Source of the DNA: Thermoplasmata archaeon
GTDB taxonomy: Archaea > Thermoplasmatota > Thermoplasmata > Lutacidiplasmatales > UBA184
Reading direction: 5' to 3'
NCBI GenBank assembly: GCA_021796385.1
Contig: JAJYXQ010000033.1
Location: 62,001-126,000, forward strand
Length of the DNA: 64,000 bases
The notes beneath the pieces were generated by a model. The model was not told the origin of the DNA. It worked only from the letters and a program-made list of their open reading frames with translations, and did no database searches. The translations under genes were made by a program, and so were the position numbers. The stretch's first letter is position 1, and the number at the start of each line of letters is the position of its first letter. Below, piece by piece: positions 23,759-33,502 of the stretch.

Positions 23759-25126
23759 TCACCGGCGACGGGGGCGGGAAGTCCGGGGTCCGGTTGGCAC
23801 GTATTCCTCGATGACCTCGTTGAATATCCGGCGCAGACGTTTCGTGGCGAAGGCCACGTAGCATTGCCGGGCGGAGTTGTGCCCGAACTCCCCCATGCGG
23901 TCGGCCCCGGAACGGTCCTTGAGGAGATGGAGGAGGGAGGAGGTTGTGGCCTCCACGGACCCGGATTCCGCAACGAATCCGTTCACCCCGTCGATCACGA
24001 GCTCGGAAATGCCCGCCCCGCTGCTCACGATGATGGGCTTGTGGTGCATCCAGGCCTCGATGCCGACCAGCCCGAACCCTTCCTGGGTGGAGGTTAGGAG
24101 CAGGGCGTCGCACGATTCGTAGGCGGCGTGGATCTCGGCATCCGAGAGGTAGCCAGTGAAGCGCACGGATTCCGAGATCCGGAGGGAACGGGCCAGCCGG
24201 CCGAGCTCCGCTCGCCAACTTCCCGAGGTGCTGGCGGTTCGCAGGCCCTCCTCCTGGGATGAGGTGAAACTGCCGTTGCCGACGAGCACGAGAACGGCGT
24301 GCGGGTACCGTCGCCGGACCGGGACGAACGCACGCAGGGCGATGTCCTGACGCTTCTGGGGGTCCATCCGTCCCACCACGAGGATGACCGGTCCGGTTCC
24401 AAGGCGCCAGCGTTCCCGGAATGCCGCGGTGGCGGAGGCCGAGACCTTGGGCAGGGTTTTCTCATTGAGGTACGGATAGATCTGGTAAGCCCGGCCACGA
24501 TAGCCCGCGCGGATCAGGCTTTCCATCTCCCACCGGGTCGAGAGCACGACCCCGTCGAACCCTTCCACGCACTTCAGCATGTATTGTCGCAGGGGTACCG
24601 GCATCGCTTCGAGGTTGAACGGGATGTGCCATCGGAGGAGGGCCGGGGCGGCCGGGCCGATCATCGCACCGATCTGGATCTGCTGGTAGTCGTTGATGTA
24701 GTAGGCGTCGGTCTCATCGACGTGTTCGAGCAACTTCCGGGCCGTCCGGTTGGAGTACTCGAGGAACGCGGTGTACGACTTGGGGTCGAACGGGAAAGAG
24801 CCCATACCGTGGAACGCGTTCCACATCGAGCGCTTGAACTTGAGATAGCCGTTCGTGGCCGCCTCCGGCAGGTCCACGAAGGAGAGCCGGATCCCTTCCT
24901 CTGTCGTGAGGTCAGGTAGCTTCCGGGAGCCCCCGAAAGAGATCCATAGGGGGCTCGGATGCACCCATCGGCCGACCGACGATTGGAGGAGGCTGAACAT
25001 CATCGGGACCACCCCCCCAACGCTCTGCGGGTGCTCGGCCAGGGAGACCTTCTTTCCCGCAGGTAAATGCAGGATCTCCTCCGGGCGGAAGGGCGGTGTC
25101 TGGGTGCTGATGCACAACCGGATCAT
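23759..25126 (-). CDS. GT4-family glycosyltransferase
   Basis: 455 residues. The C-terminal GT-B half has VILVVGRMDPQKRQDIALRAF, VLVGNG, and RFTGYLSDAEIHAAYESCD. The nucleotide-sugar motif is TSTQEGFGLVGIEAWMHHKP, with the E-x7-E type acidic pair. The N-terminal half has SVGGVVPMMFSLLQ and INDYQQIQIGAMIG followed by LRWHIPFN, which resembles trehalose-synthase and mannosyltransferase-like GT4 enzymes. A role in surface glycan or compatible-solute synthesis is likely, and the heptose genes further along support a glycan role. Start ATG at 25126, preceded by a ttaacctatat box. Confidence 0.85.
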   Translation of the reverse strand: MIRLCISTQTPPFRPEEILHLPAGKKVSLAEHPQSVGGVVPMMFSLLQSSVGRWVHPSPLWISFGGSRKLPDLTTEEGIRLSFVDLPEAATNGYLKFKRSMWNAFHGMGSFPFDPKSYTAFLEYSNRTARKLLEHVDETDAYYINDYQQIQIGAMIGPAAPALLRWHIPFNLEAMPVPLRQYMLKCVEGFDGVVLSTRWEMESLIRAGYRGRAYQIYPYLNEKTLPKVSASATAAFRERWRLGTGPVILVVGRMDPQKRQDIALRAFVPVRRRYPHAVLVLVGNGSFTSSQEEGLRTASTSGSWRAELGRLARSLRISESVRFTGYLSDAEIHAAYESCDALLLTSTQEGFGLVGIEAWMHHKPIIVSSGAGISELVIDGVNGFVAESGSVEATTSSLLHLLKDRSGADRMGEFGHNSARQCYVAFATKRLRRIFNEVIEEYVPTGPRTSRPRRR

Positions 25127-25184
25127 TTTCCGAGATATAGGTTAAAGCCAGGACGTACTTACCGTTGAGCGAACGGTCCCATCG

Positions 25185-27080
25185 ATGGCCCAAAAATCCC
25201 CTCCCAAGCTATTTTCTGTCCAAGGGCTTCGCACGCTCGTCCGGACAGGCATGGGGCCCTGGCCGTCCATCTATCAGAACCTCCTTCACTGGACGATCAT
25301 CGCCATCCCCATCGGAGTGGTGGCCGGCCTCGGGTCGGTCGCGTTCATGTACCTCTGGCAAGAATCCACAAATTTCTTCCTCGGGTACATCGTGGGGATC
25401 AGCTACCCGGAACCCGGCACGACGGTCGTGACGTGGTCGAGTTCGTTCCCCCGCATCCTCCTGTTGCCGGTCGTGATGGGGCTGGGGGGCTTGGCCGTCG
25501 GTCTCATCTCGATGCGGCTCGCCCCGGAGGTCCAGGGGCACGGAACGGACGACGCCATCCGGGCTTTCCATCACAAGGGCGGCAAGGTACGGCTCCGCGT
25601 TGCGCCCCTCAAGATGATCACGGCGGCCATCACTCTCGGCACCGGCGGTTCCGGGGGCAGGGAGGGCCCGACGGCGCAGGTCGGCAGCAGCTTCGGTTCC
25701 GCCTGGGCCGATCTCCTCAAGCTATCCCCCAAGGAGCGACGCATCTCGATGGCGGTGGGACTCGGCGCCGGGATCAGCGCGATCTTCAAGGCGCCGCTCG
25801 GCGGGGCCATCTACGGGGCGGAAATATTCTACATGACCGACTTCGAACCGGAGGTGATCTTTCCCTCCATCATGGCCTCCGTGGTGAGCTACTCGATCTT
25901 CGGCCTGTTCTACACGTTCAACCCCCTCTTCACCGCCCCCCTCTCCATAGTGTCGGGCACGGGACTCCCCCCCTGGACGGTCAACCAGCTCCCGCTCTAC
26001 GCCATCCTCGGAGCGCTCTGCGCGGTGGTCGGAGTCGGCTTCGTGGTCATCTTCCGCCACATCCAAGTGCTCTTCCAGACCTCCACGATCTCCCGGACGG
26101 TGCTGCCCGCCGTCGGAGGGTTGGCGGCCGGCGGACTCGTCATCGTCCTGTACTTCCTGGCGCCCTGGGGAGGAAGCTTCGTGGCCCTCTCGGCGATCAA
26201 CGTGGGGTATGGCTTCGTCCAAGGGATCATGCTGGGTCAATACCTGACGATCTCCTCCCTGGTCCCGGTGCTCATCGTGGCGCTCGGCCTTGCGGTGGTC
26301 CTCCGGATGATCACGACGAGCTTCACCGTCGGAAGCGGCGGCTCCGCCGGGCTCTTCGGCACCAGCGTCGTGGTCGGCGCGTTGCTGGGCTCCTCGGTGG
26401 GAGTGACATTCCGGGCGCTCGTCCCGGGTCTCGTCCCCACCCAAGACATCGCGGTCTTCGCCATCGTGGGCATGATGGCCTTCTTCGGAGGCATATCGAA
26501 GGCACCCCTCGCCGTGCTCGTGATGGTCGTTGAGATGGTGGCCAGCTACAGCATCCTCATTCCTGCGATGCTCTCCATCTTCATTGCCTATGCGGCCACC
26601 GGGAAGTACCACATCTATTCCGAGCAGGTGGATACCCGTATGGACAGCGAGGCGCACCGGGAAGAAGCCATCGACTTCGCGCTCAAGGGGATCCGGGTGA
26701 CGTCCATCATGGATGCCCGGGCGTTGTCGCTGGACCCCCATCTCACCGTAGCCCAATCCCTGATGGAGACGGCGGTGAAGGAACAGACCGTGGTCCCGGT
26801 CATCCGGGAGGGGGTCTGGTATGGTATCGTCCGGAGGGCCGACCTCGTGAAGCTCGATGCGGAGACCGCGGCGACCACCACCATCTACGACCTGCTCGTC
26901 GTCCCGGGAGCGGTCGTGAGCGAGGAAGCCTCCGTGGCCGAGGCCTACCAGGCGATGTTGACCCATTCGACGGATGTGGCCGTGATCATCAGCACGGGAG
27001 TCGAGATGCGGTTCCGAGGCCTGCTCACGCAAGAGCGGGTGCTCGGCCTGATCGAACGCGGAGCTCCGGTGCATGATTGA
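25185..27080 (+). CDS. ClC-family chloride channel/antiporter with paired CBS domains
   Basis: 631 residues. Residues about 35-450 form the ClC membrane fold: GHGTDDAIRAFHHKGG, GTGGSGGREGPTAQVGSSFG (gating glutamate in GREGP), GAGISAIFKAPLGGAIYGAE, and GSGGSAGLFGTSVVVGALLG. The external gate Glu is kept; the inner proton glutamate cannot be assigned by eye, so channel or Cl-/H+ exchange is open. Residues about 505-630 are two CBS repeats (SIMDARALSLDPHLTVAQSL onward), which usually bind adenine nucleotides and regulate transport. It may help handle acid stress. It overlaps the XPD start by 8 nt. Confidence 0.9.
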   Translation: MAQKSPPKLFSVQGLRTLVRTGMGPWPSIYQNLLHWTIIAIPIGVVAGLGSVAFMYLWQESTNFFLGYIVGISYPEPGTTVVTWSSSFPRILLLPVVMGLGGLAVGLISMRLAPEVQGHGTDDAIRAFHHKGGKVRLRVAPLKMITAAITLGTGGSGGREGPTAQVGSSFGSAWADLLKLSPKERRISMAVGLGAGISAIFKAPLGGAIYGAEIFYMTDFEPEVIFPSIMASVVSYSIFGLFYTFNPLFTAPLSIVSGTGLPPWTVNQLPLYAILGALCAVVGVGFVVIFRHIQVLFQTSTISRTVLPAVGGLAAGGLVIVLYFLAPWGGSFVALSAINVGYGFVQGIMLGQYLTISSLVPVLIVALGLAVVLRMITTSFTVGSGGSAGLFGTSVVVGALLGSSVGVTFRALVPGLVPTQDIAVFAIVGMMAFFGGISKAPLAVLVMVVEMVASYSILIPAMLSIFIAYAATGKYHIYSEQVDTRMDSEAHREEAIDFALKGIRVTSIMDARALSLDPHLTVAQSLMETAVKEQTVVPVIREGVWYGIVRRADLVKLDAETAATTTIYDLLVVPGAVVSEEASVAEAYQAMLTHSTDVAVIISTGVEMRFRGLLTQERVLGLIERGAPVHD

Positions 27081-29070
27081 CCTCTTCCCGTACGCTCCCC
27101 GGCCTTGTCAGGTCCCCATCCTGCGGGATGCGCGGCACGTGGCCCAGAAGACCGGCGGTACGCTGCTGCTCGATGCGCCAACGGGCACCGGGAAGACGGT
27201 GGCGGTCCTCGCCCCCCTCCTTGAACATGCCCTCGCCTCGACGCACAAGATACTCTACCTCGTCCGCACGCATTCGCAAGCGGCCCAAGTGGTCCGCGAA
27301 GTGCGGGCGATCGCCCGGCGTTCCGGGATGGATATCCCCGTCGTGACGCTGGAGGGGCGTGAGGGACGATGTCCGCTCATGGATGGCGGAAGGGTGACCC
27401 GGGGTGCGAACGCCGAGGAGTACGGGAAGCTCTGTTCGGACCACAAGCGGGCGACCGTGCGGAACCTCGGCCGCGTGGATCTCTCCCTGGCCCCCCTCGA
27501 GAAGGACGACAGTCTGAGTGTGCGCGAGATCGAGGGGTGCCCGTACTATGCGGCCAACCTCTCGCGTGGGACGATGGAAGCCCGCGAGCACATCGTTCGG
27601 GCGCTTCCCATCGGCTCGGATTTCACCAAGTGGGCCCGGGAGCAGGGCTACTGCCCTTACGAAATGGCGAAGTCGCTCGCTCGGGAAGCGAAGGTGGTCA
27701 TCGCCCCCTACGTCACCTTCTTCCACCCTTCAATACGGGAATCGCTCCTCGGGTGGCTGGGGAGCCCTCTCGAGGAGATCGACCTCGTCATCGACGAGGC
27801 CCACAATCTCCCGGAGAACCTGCGGGAGCTCTCCTCCTCCTGCCTGACGGTCGAGTCGGTCGAGCGCGCGATCCGGGAGGTCAGTGTCCAGGGAGGCTTC
27901 ACGCTCAGCCCGGGGGTCGAGGCCGGGTATCTGCTCCAACGCGTTGCGGAGGCCGTCCGCACGCTCTCTGCCGGCCTTCCCACGGGCGAGGAGGAGGGAC
28001 TGCTCCCGGAAGGAGCTTTGGAGGAACAGCTCCTCGGCGGACCGCTCGCCACGAGCGCCCGATGGGAGCATGCCCTGCATGCGCTCGCCGTCTGGGGAGA
28101 TGAGCTCCGGGAATCCCGACGGCAGAACCACCTCATTCCCCGGTCGTACGCCTACAACTGCGCCGTCTTTCTCCTCGGGTGGAGCGCGCAGGGGCCACCC
28201 AGCCACGTCAAGGTGATCACGGGGGAGCCGACCCCTGCGCTCGAACTCTACTCCCTGGATGCAACCGAGCGGGCCGAGGCGGCCACCCGGACGCACCTCA
28301 CGGTCCATATGTCGGGCACCCTCGCGCCCTTGGAGGACTACCGAGACTCGCTGGGACTCCCTTCGACCGCCCGCCTGCTCGAGGCGCCCCCCGCCTTTCC
28401 CCCGGAGCACCGGCGTCTCTTCTGCTCTGGAACGGCGACCTCGCGGTTCCACGACCTCGAACAGGAGGGAGGGATCGACCGGCTCAAGGAGGAGATCATC
28501 GCCTCCGTGCGCGCCCTCCCGGTCAAGACGGCCGTCTTCTTCCCCAGCTTCGGTCTGCTCACACGGATGATCGAACAGGGGCTCGTCAACGACCTCGAGG
28601 AGATTGGGTGCCGTGCGGTGATCGAGGAGCGCGGACTGTCGACCGAGGACCTCTGGCGTCTCGTGGACGGGTTCAAGCGCTCGACCGGGGCCCGGGTGAT
28701 CCTCGGGGTCTGTGGGGGCCGGATCTCCGAGGGCATCGATTTTCCGAGCGAGGAACTGGGCGGGGTCATCCTCGCCGGTGTTCCGTATCCCCGCCCTTCG
28801 GCCCGCCGGGAGGCGCTCTCCCGCTTCCTGGATCGCACCATCGGGAACGGCTGGGAGCATTGCTTCGCGGCTCCCGCCCGACGGGCGATGCTGCAGGCCC
28901 TGGGCCGGATGATCCGCTCCGAGGAAGACCGGGGGATCGGCGTCCTCCTCGATCATCGGGCCATTCGGTTCCGGTCCGCATTGGGACCCATGGAGCCGCT
29001 CGATGACCTGGCCTCCCAGGCCAAAAACTTCTTCAGCCTCCCCCCCTCCACCCCCGTCGTACCTCGATGA
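27073..29070 (+). CDS. xpd: XPD/Rad3-type Fe-S DNA helicase
   Basis: 665 residues, superfamily 2, 5'-3' helicase. Walker A is DAPTGTGKT at 34-42 and Walker B is VIDEAHNL at about 238-245. The four Fe-S cysteines are C100, C121, C156 and C194. Helicase domain 2 includes VFFPSFGLLTRM, GVCGGRISEGIDFPSEEL, AGVPYPRPSARRE, and QALGRMIRSEEDRG (motif VI). Archaeal XPD acts in DNA repair and possibly transcription-linked unwinding. Length and cysteine spacing fit archaeal XPD. It overlaps both neighbours (8 nt upstream; ATGA with the kinase downstream), so it is probably co-transcribed from the ClC gene to gmhA. Confidence 0.93.
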   Translation: MIDLFPYAPRPCQVPILRDARHVAQKTGGTLLLDAPTGTGKTVAVLAPLLEHALASTHKILYLVRTHSQAAQVVREVRAIARRSGMDIPVVTLEGREGRCPLMDGGRVTRGANAEEYGKLCSDHKRATVRNLGRVDLSLAPLEKDDSLSVREIEGCPYYAANLSRGTMEAREHIVRALPIGSDFTKWAREQGYCPYEMAKSLAREAKVVIAPYVTFFHPSIRESLLGWLGSPLEEIDLVIDEAHNLPENLRELSSSCLTVESVERAIREVSVQGGFTLSPGVEAGYLLQRVAEAVRTLSAGLPTGEEEGLLPEGALEEQLLGGPLATSARWEHALHALAVWGDELRESRRQNHLIPRSYAYNCAVFLLGWSAQGPPSHVKVITGEPTPALELYSLDATERAEAATRTHLTVHMSGTLAPLEDYRDSLGLPSTARLLEAPPAFPPEHRRLFCSGTATSRFHDLEQEGGIDRLKEEIIASVRALPVKTAVFFPSFGLLTRMIEQGLVNDLEEIGCRAVIEERGLSTEDLWRLVDGFKRSTGARVILGVCGGRISEGIDFPSEELGGVILAGVPYPRPSARREALSRFLDRTIGNGWEHCFAAPARRAMLQALGRMIRSEEDRGIGVLLDHRAIRFRSALGPMEPLDDLASQAKNFFSLPPSTPVVPR

Positions 29071-30047
29071 TCATCAGCCGCACTCCGCTCCGGATCTCCT
29101 TCGCGGGGGGAGGGACCGACCTCCCCGCCTTCTACGAACACCATGGGGGCGGTGCCGTCCTGTCGGCTGCGATCGATTACTACGTGTACGTGCTCGTGAA
29201 CCGCAAGTTCGACCGGGACATCCGCTTGAGCTATTCCCATATGGCCGAATACGTGACGCACGTCGATCAGGTCCGCCACCCGATGGCGCGGGAAGCCATG
29301 AAGGCGACCGGAGTCACCGAGGCGGTAGAGATCGTCACGGTCTCTGATATCCCGGCCGAAGGGACAGGGCTCGGCTCGTCGAGCGCCTTTGCCGTCGGGG
29401 TCCTGAACGCCCTGCATGCCTACCGCGGACAGCTCCTGAGCCCCATGGAGCTGGCCGAACAGGCCTGCCACATCGAGCGGGAGGTCCTGAAGGAGCCGGG
29501 TGGGAAACAGGACGAGTACGCCGCCGCCTTCGGCGGTCTCCGTCATTACGAGTTCCATCCGGAGGGACGGGTGAGCGTCCAGCCCCTCCCACTGTCCCGG
29601 TCGGAGATGCAGGACTTTGCGGACCACTTCTCGCTCTTCTATTCGGGGCTCACCCGCTCGGGGAGCCGCATCCTCTCCGACCAGCAGAACCGCACCGCGG
29701 AGAACCTGACGGCGCTTAAGCGGATGCGGGAGATGGCCTTCGAGACCCGGGACGCCCTGCTGCGCCGTGATTTTCTCACCGTGGGCCGGCTCCTCGATGA
29801 AGGCTGGCAGCTCAAGCGGCAACTGGCCGAGGGCGTCAGCAATGCGGCAATCGATTCGATGCACGAAAAGGCGATGGCCGCGGGGGCCCTCGGGGCCAAG
29901 GTGACCGGGGCCGGGGGCGGGGGATTCTTCCTCGCGGCGCACCCCCCAGACCGGGCTGCGGCGATCGAGACCGCGCTCCAGGGCTTCCGTCGGCTCCCGT
30001 GGGGCCCGGCCGCTTCGGGGTCACAGATAATATTCGTGGAGCGTTAG
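29067..30047 (+). CDS. GHMP-family sugar kinase, heptose 7-phosphate 1-kinase type
   Basis: 326 residues. The N-terminus ISRTPLRISFAGGGTDLPAFYE and the ATP loop GTGLGSSSAFAVGVLNAL are diagnostic of the HddA-like branch of GHMP kinases, which phosphorylate D-glycero-D-manno-heptose 7-phosphate at C1. KEPGGKQDEYAAAFGG and KVTGAGGGGFFL are the other GHMP motifs. It overlaps XPD by ATGA, and the SIS-domain isomerase follows after 9 nt. The pair would make heptose 1,7-bisphosphate from sedoheptulose 7-phosphate for surface glycans. Fucokinase-like activity cannot be excluded. Confidence 0.82.
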   Translation: MIISRTPLRISFAGGGTDLPAFYEHHGGGAVLSAAIDYYVYVLVNRKFDRDIRLSYSHMAEYVTHVDQVRHPMAREAMKATGVTEAVEIVTVSDIPAEGTGLGSSSAFAVGVLNALHAYRGQLLSPMELAEQACHIEREVLKEPGGKQDEYAAAFGGLRHYEFHPEGRVSVQPLPLSRSEMQDFADHFSLFYSGLTRSGSRILSDQQNRTAENLTALKRMREMAFETRDALLRRDFLTVGRLLDEGWQLKRQLAEGVSNAAIDSMHEKAMAAGALGAKVTGAGGGGFFLAAHPPDRAAAIETALQGFRRLPWGPAASGSQIIFVER

Positions 30048-30056
30048 GGGAACACC

Positions 30057-30638
30057 ATGTCAGACGGCAAGAGCGTCGGCACGTACGCCCGTGAATACCT
30101 CGAAGCGACCCGGGAAAGCCTCGCCGGGGACTACATCGAAAGGGGACTGGAGGCGATCGTGCCGGTCTTCCAGCGGGCCCGCAAGGAGGGGAAGAGCATA
30201 TTCTTCTTTGGGAACGGGGGGAGCGCGGCGACATCGAGCCACATGTCCCAGGACATTGGGAAGCTCACCATCGCCCCCGGTCACCCGCGGTTCCGGTGCC
30301 AGTCCCTGGCGGACCCGATCTCGCTCATCCTCGCCTGGGCCAACGATTCGAGCTATTCGGAGATCTTCGCCGAACAGGTGAAGAGCCTTGGGAGGGAGGG
30401 GGACGTCGCCCTCGGGATCTCCGGCAGCGGAAACTCCCCGAACGTGCTGCGCGCCCTCGAAGAGGCCCGGAAGGCGAAGATGACCACCGTGGGGCTCATC
30501 GGCACCGGGGGCGGGAAGATGAAGGCGCTCTGCGACATCGCCCTCATCGTACCCTCATCCAACATGCAGCATATCGAGGACGTTCACCACATCGTGCTCC
30601 ACCTGCTCGCAGCGTATCTCCGGGATTCCTCCGAATAG
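30057..30638 (+). CDS. gmhA: Sedoheptulose-7-phosphate isomerase (GmhA, SIS domain)
   Basis: 193 residues. A single SIS domain with FFFGNGGSAATSSHMSQDIGK, then LGISGSGNSPNVLRALEEARK and GLIGTGGGKMKALCD. A histidine-rich end, MQHIEDVHHIVLHLL, carries the catalytic and zinc-associated residues of GmhA. It converts sedoheptulose 7-phosphate to D-glycero-D-manno-heptose 7-phosphate. It lies 9 nt after the kinase and is the last gene of the ClC-xpd-kinase-gmhA run. No nucleotidyltransferase (HddC/GmhB) is in the window. Confidence 0.88.
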   Translation: MSDGKSVGTYAREYLEATRESLAGDYIERGLEAIVPVFQRARKEGKSIFFFGNGGSAATSSHMSQDIGKLTIAPGHPRFRCQSLADPISLILAWANDSSYSEIFAEQVKSLGREGDVALGISGSGNSPNVLRALEEARKAKMTTVGLIGTGGGKMKALCDIALIVPSSNMQHIEDVHHIVLHLLAAYLRDSSE

Positions 30639-30775
30639 GGACATCCGGGGCTCTCCGCCCCCCCCGGATCACCCTCGGGCCTCGCGGGCTTTCAGCACCT
30701 CAGTGCACCTCGTCCTCTCCCCCAGGGGACGGGTCTCCCAAGCTTCTTAGGCCCTTGGGCTATGCTCGGCGGTGG

Positions 30776-31693
30776 ATGCCCCTGTTCAAGTCACCCGAAC
30801 AGTTGATGGACTTGGGGCAGGACCAGTTTTTGCGCGGGGATTTTTCCGCCGCCCGAGGCCGCTTTCAGGAAGCGGCGCGGAAGTTCGCCGAGACGGGAAA
30901 CGCCCAAGGGGCGCAGATCGCGCAGGCGTACGCATCCTTGGCGAGCTTGGGCGTGAGCGATCCCGGGCCAGAGCAGTATGCCTCGGCCGCCCAGAGTCTT
31001 GCCCCGCTCGGAGGGCTCAGCATGAAGCTGGGCCCGACCCAGGTGCCGGCATCGAGCTTAGCCCAGGAAACCCGGATCCTCTACGAGACGAAGACGCTGC
31101 TTTCCGTACGCCCCGGCTCACCTCAACAGTACGCCGAGATGGCCCAACGCTTCCAGGCGCTGTCCTTGGAATACCGTCAGCTCGGCAGCCAGAACTTGCT
31201 CCTCCCGGAACTCTTCCACCGGAGCAGCGTCTCACCCGTTGTGATGGCCCCGTACATGGCCGCCATGGCTGAGGAGGCCATGGGGGAAGCGGTCGTACTT
31301 GACCATCCCCAGGAAGCGGCGGAGCACAACCAGAATGCACGCAACTGGTGGACGCAGGCGAACGAGCTCGGGAAGGCCCAAGAGGCGGCGGCCCGGGCCC
31401 AGCTCTATGGCCGCTCGGCCCGATGTTGGATCTGTGGCCGCGAGGTCACCGGTGAAGGGGTCCAGTTCGTGACTCGACCTGCGGCAATCGGTCCTTGGAC
31501 GAACGCCGGGACGGGGGGAGGAATGGGATCCGCCGACCCTTCCCGCAGCGTGCTTTACACATGCAAGGGATGCGCCTCCTTGATCGATGCCGTGGCGGAC
31601 CGGTACGCCCAGGAACGAGCCCACGAGGTCGAGGTCAAGTTGGAGGCGGAGATCGAGCAGCTCCGTCGCCAGGTCCGTCCGCTGTCCCCATGA
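30776..31693 (+). CDS. Helical-repeat protein with C-terminal zinc finger, unknown
   Basis: 305 residues from the ATG at 30776, about 30 nt after a weak cttcttagg box. The first two-thirds is helical and TPR-like (FKSPEQLMDLGQDQFLRG, then AARGRFQEAARKFAETGN). The C-terminal third has a treble-clef or ribbon-like pair, CWICGREV and TCKGCASLID, with a Gly-rich linker between them, then a charged helix. It is coupled by ATGA to the next zinc-ribbon protein, so the two probably act together. No enzymatic motif. Confidence 0.65.
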   Translation: MPLFKSPEQLMDLGQDQFLRGDFSAARGRFQEAARKFAETGNAQGAQIAQAYASLASLGVSDPGPEQYASAAQSLAPLGGLSMKLGPTQVPASSLAQETRILYETKTLLSVRPGSPQQYAEMAQRFQALSLEYRQLGSQNLLLPELFHRSSVSPVVMAPYMAAMAEEAMGEAVVLDHPQEAAEHNQNARNWWTQANELGKAQEAAARAQLYGRSARCWICGREVTGEGVQFVTRPAAIGPWTNAGTGGGMGSADPSRSVLYTCKGCASLIDAVADRYAQERAHEVEVKLEAEIEQLRRQVRPLSP

Positions 31694-33279
31694 TGCCATC
31701 CACGCCACCATTGACGCAGACGGTGGCCCTGCGGTGCCGGTCTTGCGGGGCGCCATTGCCCACGGACACTACCGGGGACATCGTCCGGTGCACGCACTGC
31801 GGCACATCCCAGCGGATCGTCGATGCGCAAGCCTTCGTGGACCAGATCGCCCTCCAGATCAACAGTTTCCTCCGGAGCGCCGTCCCTCTTGGGGCCGGGG
31901 CGATAACGGGGGGAGGTACCGTGGACCCGATCGCGCGACACAACCTCTTCGTCCAAGGGATCCGGCCAGCCCTGGACTCGGAGTACCGCGAGATGAAGTT
32001 CCGATGTTTCGACCTGCTTTCGCATGGACAGATGGCCTTGCCCTTCATCGCCATGGGGACAAGCGGAGCGGCCGGGGACCCGCGGCAGGCCTTCGTCTTC
32101 CAAGCCAAGGTCCGCTCTGTGTCCACCCTCGCGGTGGACACCGAAAGCCAGGAGTACCTGAGCGACATCGATGCGATCGCGACCACGTACGGCCACTTGC
32201 TGACGAACGCGGGCCTGCTTTCCAAGTCCGGTCCGGAGCGATACCCTTTCCTCGCGCGGAACTGCGGCGAAGCCGCTGACACGCTGAAGGGCCGGAGCCG
32301 CCTTCGGGCCCTCTACGAACGGCTCACCGGGCTTGCGCTGATCGCGCAAGCCATCGACGGGGTCATCCAGGGGGACGTACGGAAGGGTCGGGACTCCCTG
32401 CGGGAGGCCACACCTCACCTCCTCAAAGCACGGGAGATCGCCCTCCAGAACTTCGACCAGTCAGTGCTCATCGGGGGGATCGATGAGGATCTGTCGATGG
32501 CCCGGGCGGCCCTTTCCATCGTGGACATCCTTTCGGCGAGCCCGACTGGCAACCCCACCGGTGGGCTACGGACGCTGGAGGTCCTGCTCCGCACGGTCAC
32601 GAGCCCCGCCCCGGGTGGGGCGCTCACCCCCGGGAGCACCAACATGGGCCGGACCGAGAACATCCTGGCCCAAACGGCCGCGATGCGGCGGGCGCAGGTC
32701 GGCCAGGGCAATGTGCGGGTTGTCCGAGCACCGGGCCGTATCTCGTTGCCGTACTGGATTGTCGAGGTCCCATACTCCTTCCAGACCGGGGCGCTCTGGA
32801 AGGCCCGGGGGGTCGAGGTGACGGACATGATCCTAGTCGCGGCGACTTTCCCGCTCGCGATGAACGCCCCGGGAGGGGCAGATCCCTCGACCGTGGTGAC
32901 CGATGTGTTCGCCGCTCGGGAGCAGACGACCTGGCGCGCCCGTGTCGCCGGGCGTGAGACCGCGATCAGCGGAGGCGGCATCGTCCAGCAGGTCGTAGCG
33001 GGTTCGGTCCCCCTTCCGCTGCCGGGCATCCCTGCCGTCCCCCCCCTGTCGACCCAAGAAGAAGCGGGTCAACTCGTTCAGAGCTACCTCGAGTGGTCCC
33101 GACGGAGGGACACGGAGATCGACCAGAAGCTCCGCCTCAGCCTCCCGCGCGTCGTGGATATCGTCTACATCCCTTCGGTCCCGGGCACACCCGGTGCCCC
33201 GGCCGTGCCCGGTCTCGGGTCTCTGAGCCCTCGCAACGTGGGAGACCCTGCGGCTCTCAATGCCCTGGCGTTCACTTAG
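31690..33279 (+). CDS. N-terminal zinc ribbon protein with large helical body, unknown
   Basis: 529 residues from the ATG at 31690, overlapping the previous stop. Zinc ribbon CRSCGAPL to CTHCGTSQ lies at residues 15-40 and is TFIIB/RPB9-like. A long helical region follows (FVDQIALQINSFLRS, then ATTYGHLLTNAGLLSKSGPE). A C-terminal part with SLPYWIVEVPYSF resembles a segment of the protein at 899-1867. It ends in a Pro/Gly-rich tail (SVPGTPGAPAVPGLGS). The pairing with the TPR/zinc-finger protein suggests a two-component complex. Function not recognised. Confidence 0.65.
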   Translation: MMPSTPPLTQTVALRCRSCGAPLPTDTTGDIVRCTHCGTSQRIVDAQAFVDQIALQINSFLRSAVPLGAGAITGGGTVDPIARHNLFVQGIRPALDSEYREMKFRCFDLLSHGQMALPFIAMGTSGAAGDPRQAFVFQAKVRSVSTLAVDTESQEYLSDIDAIATTYGHLLTNAGLLSKSGPERYPFLARNCGEAADTLKGRSRLRALYERLTGLALIAQAIDGVIQGDVRKGRDSLREATPHLLKAREIALQNFDQSVLIGGIDEDLSMARAALSIVDILSASPTGNPTGGLRTLEVLLRTVTSPAPGGALTPGSTNMGRTENILAQTAAMRRAQVGQGNVRVVRAPGRISLPYWIVEVPYSFQTGALWKARGVEVTDMILVAATFPLAMNAPGGADPSTVVTDVFAAREQTTWRARVAGRETAISGGGIVQQVVAGSVPLPLPGIPAVPPLSTQEEAGQLVQSYLEWSRRRDTEIDQKLRLSLPRVVDIVYIPSVPGTPGAPAVPGLGSLSPRNVGDPAALNALAFT

Positions 33280-33502
33280 TTTGCCAAGAGACGAACTGCG
33301 CGCGAGGTTCCTCCTTCTGAAGGCCGCGGTCCCCCTAGCTCATAGGTCCGGGGATGGGAACTCTTTACCCAAACTTCCCCTTCGGTGGATTCCTGAGGAG
33401 TGCTCAAGGCTGCTACATGCAGACTGAGCCGGAACGGATGCCGCAAGGTCGAAGTCCCTAAGTAGTGTTCCGGATTGCAACGCCGGGCGAAAGGGAGAAG
33501 CC

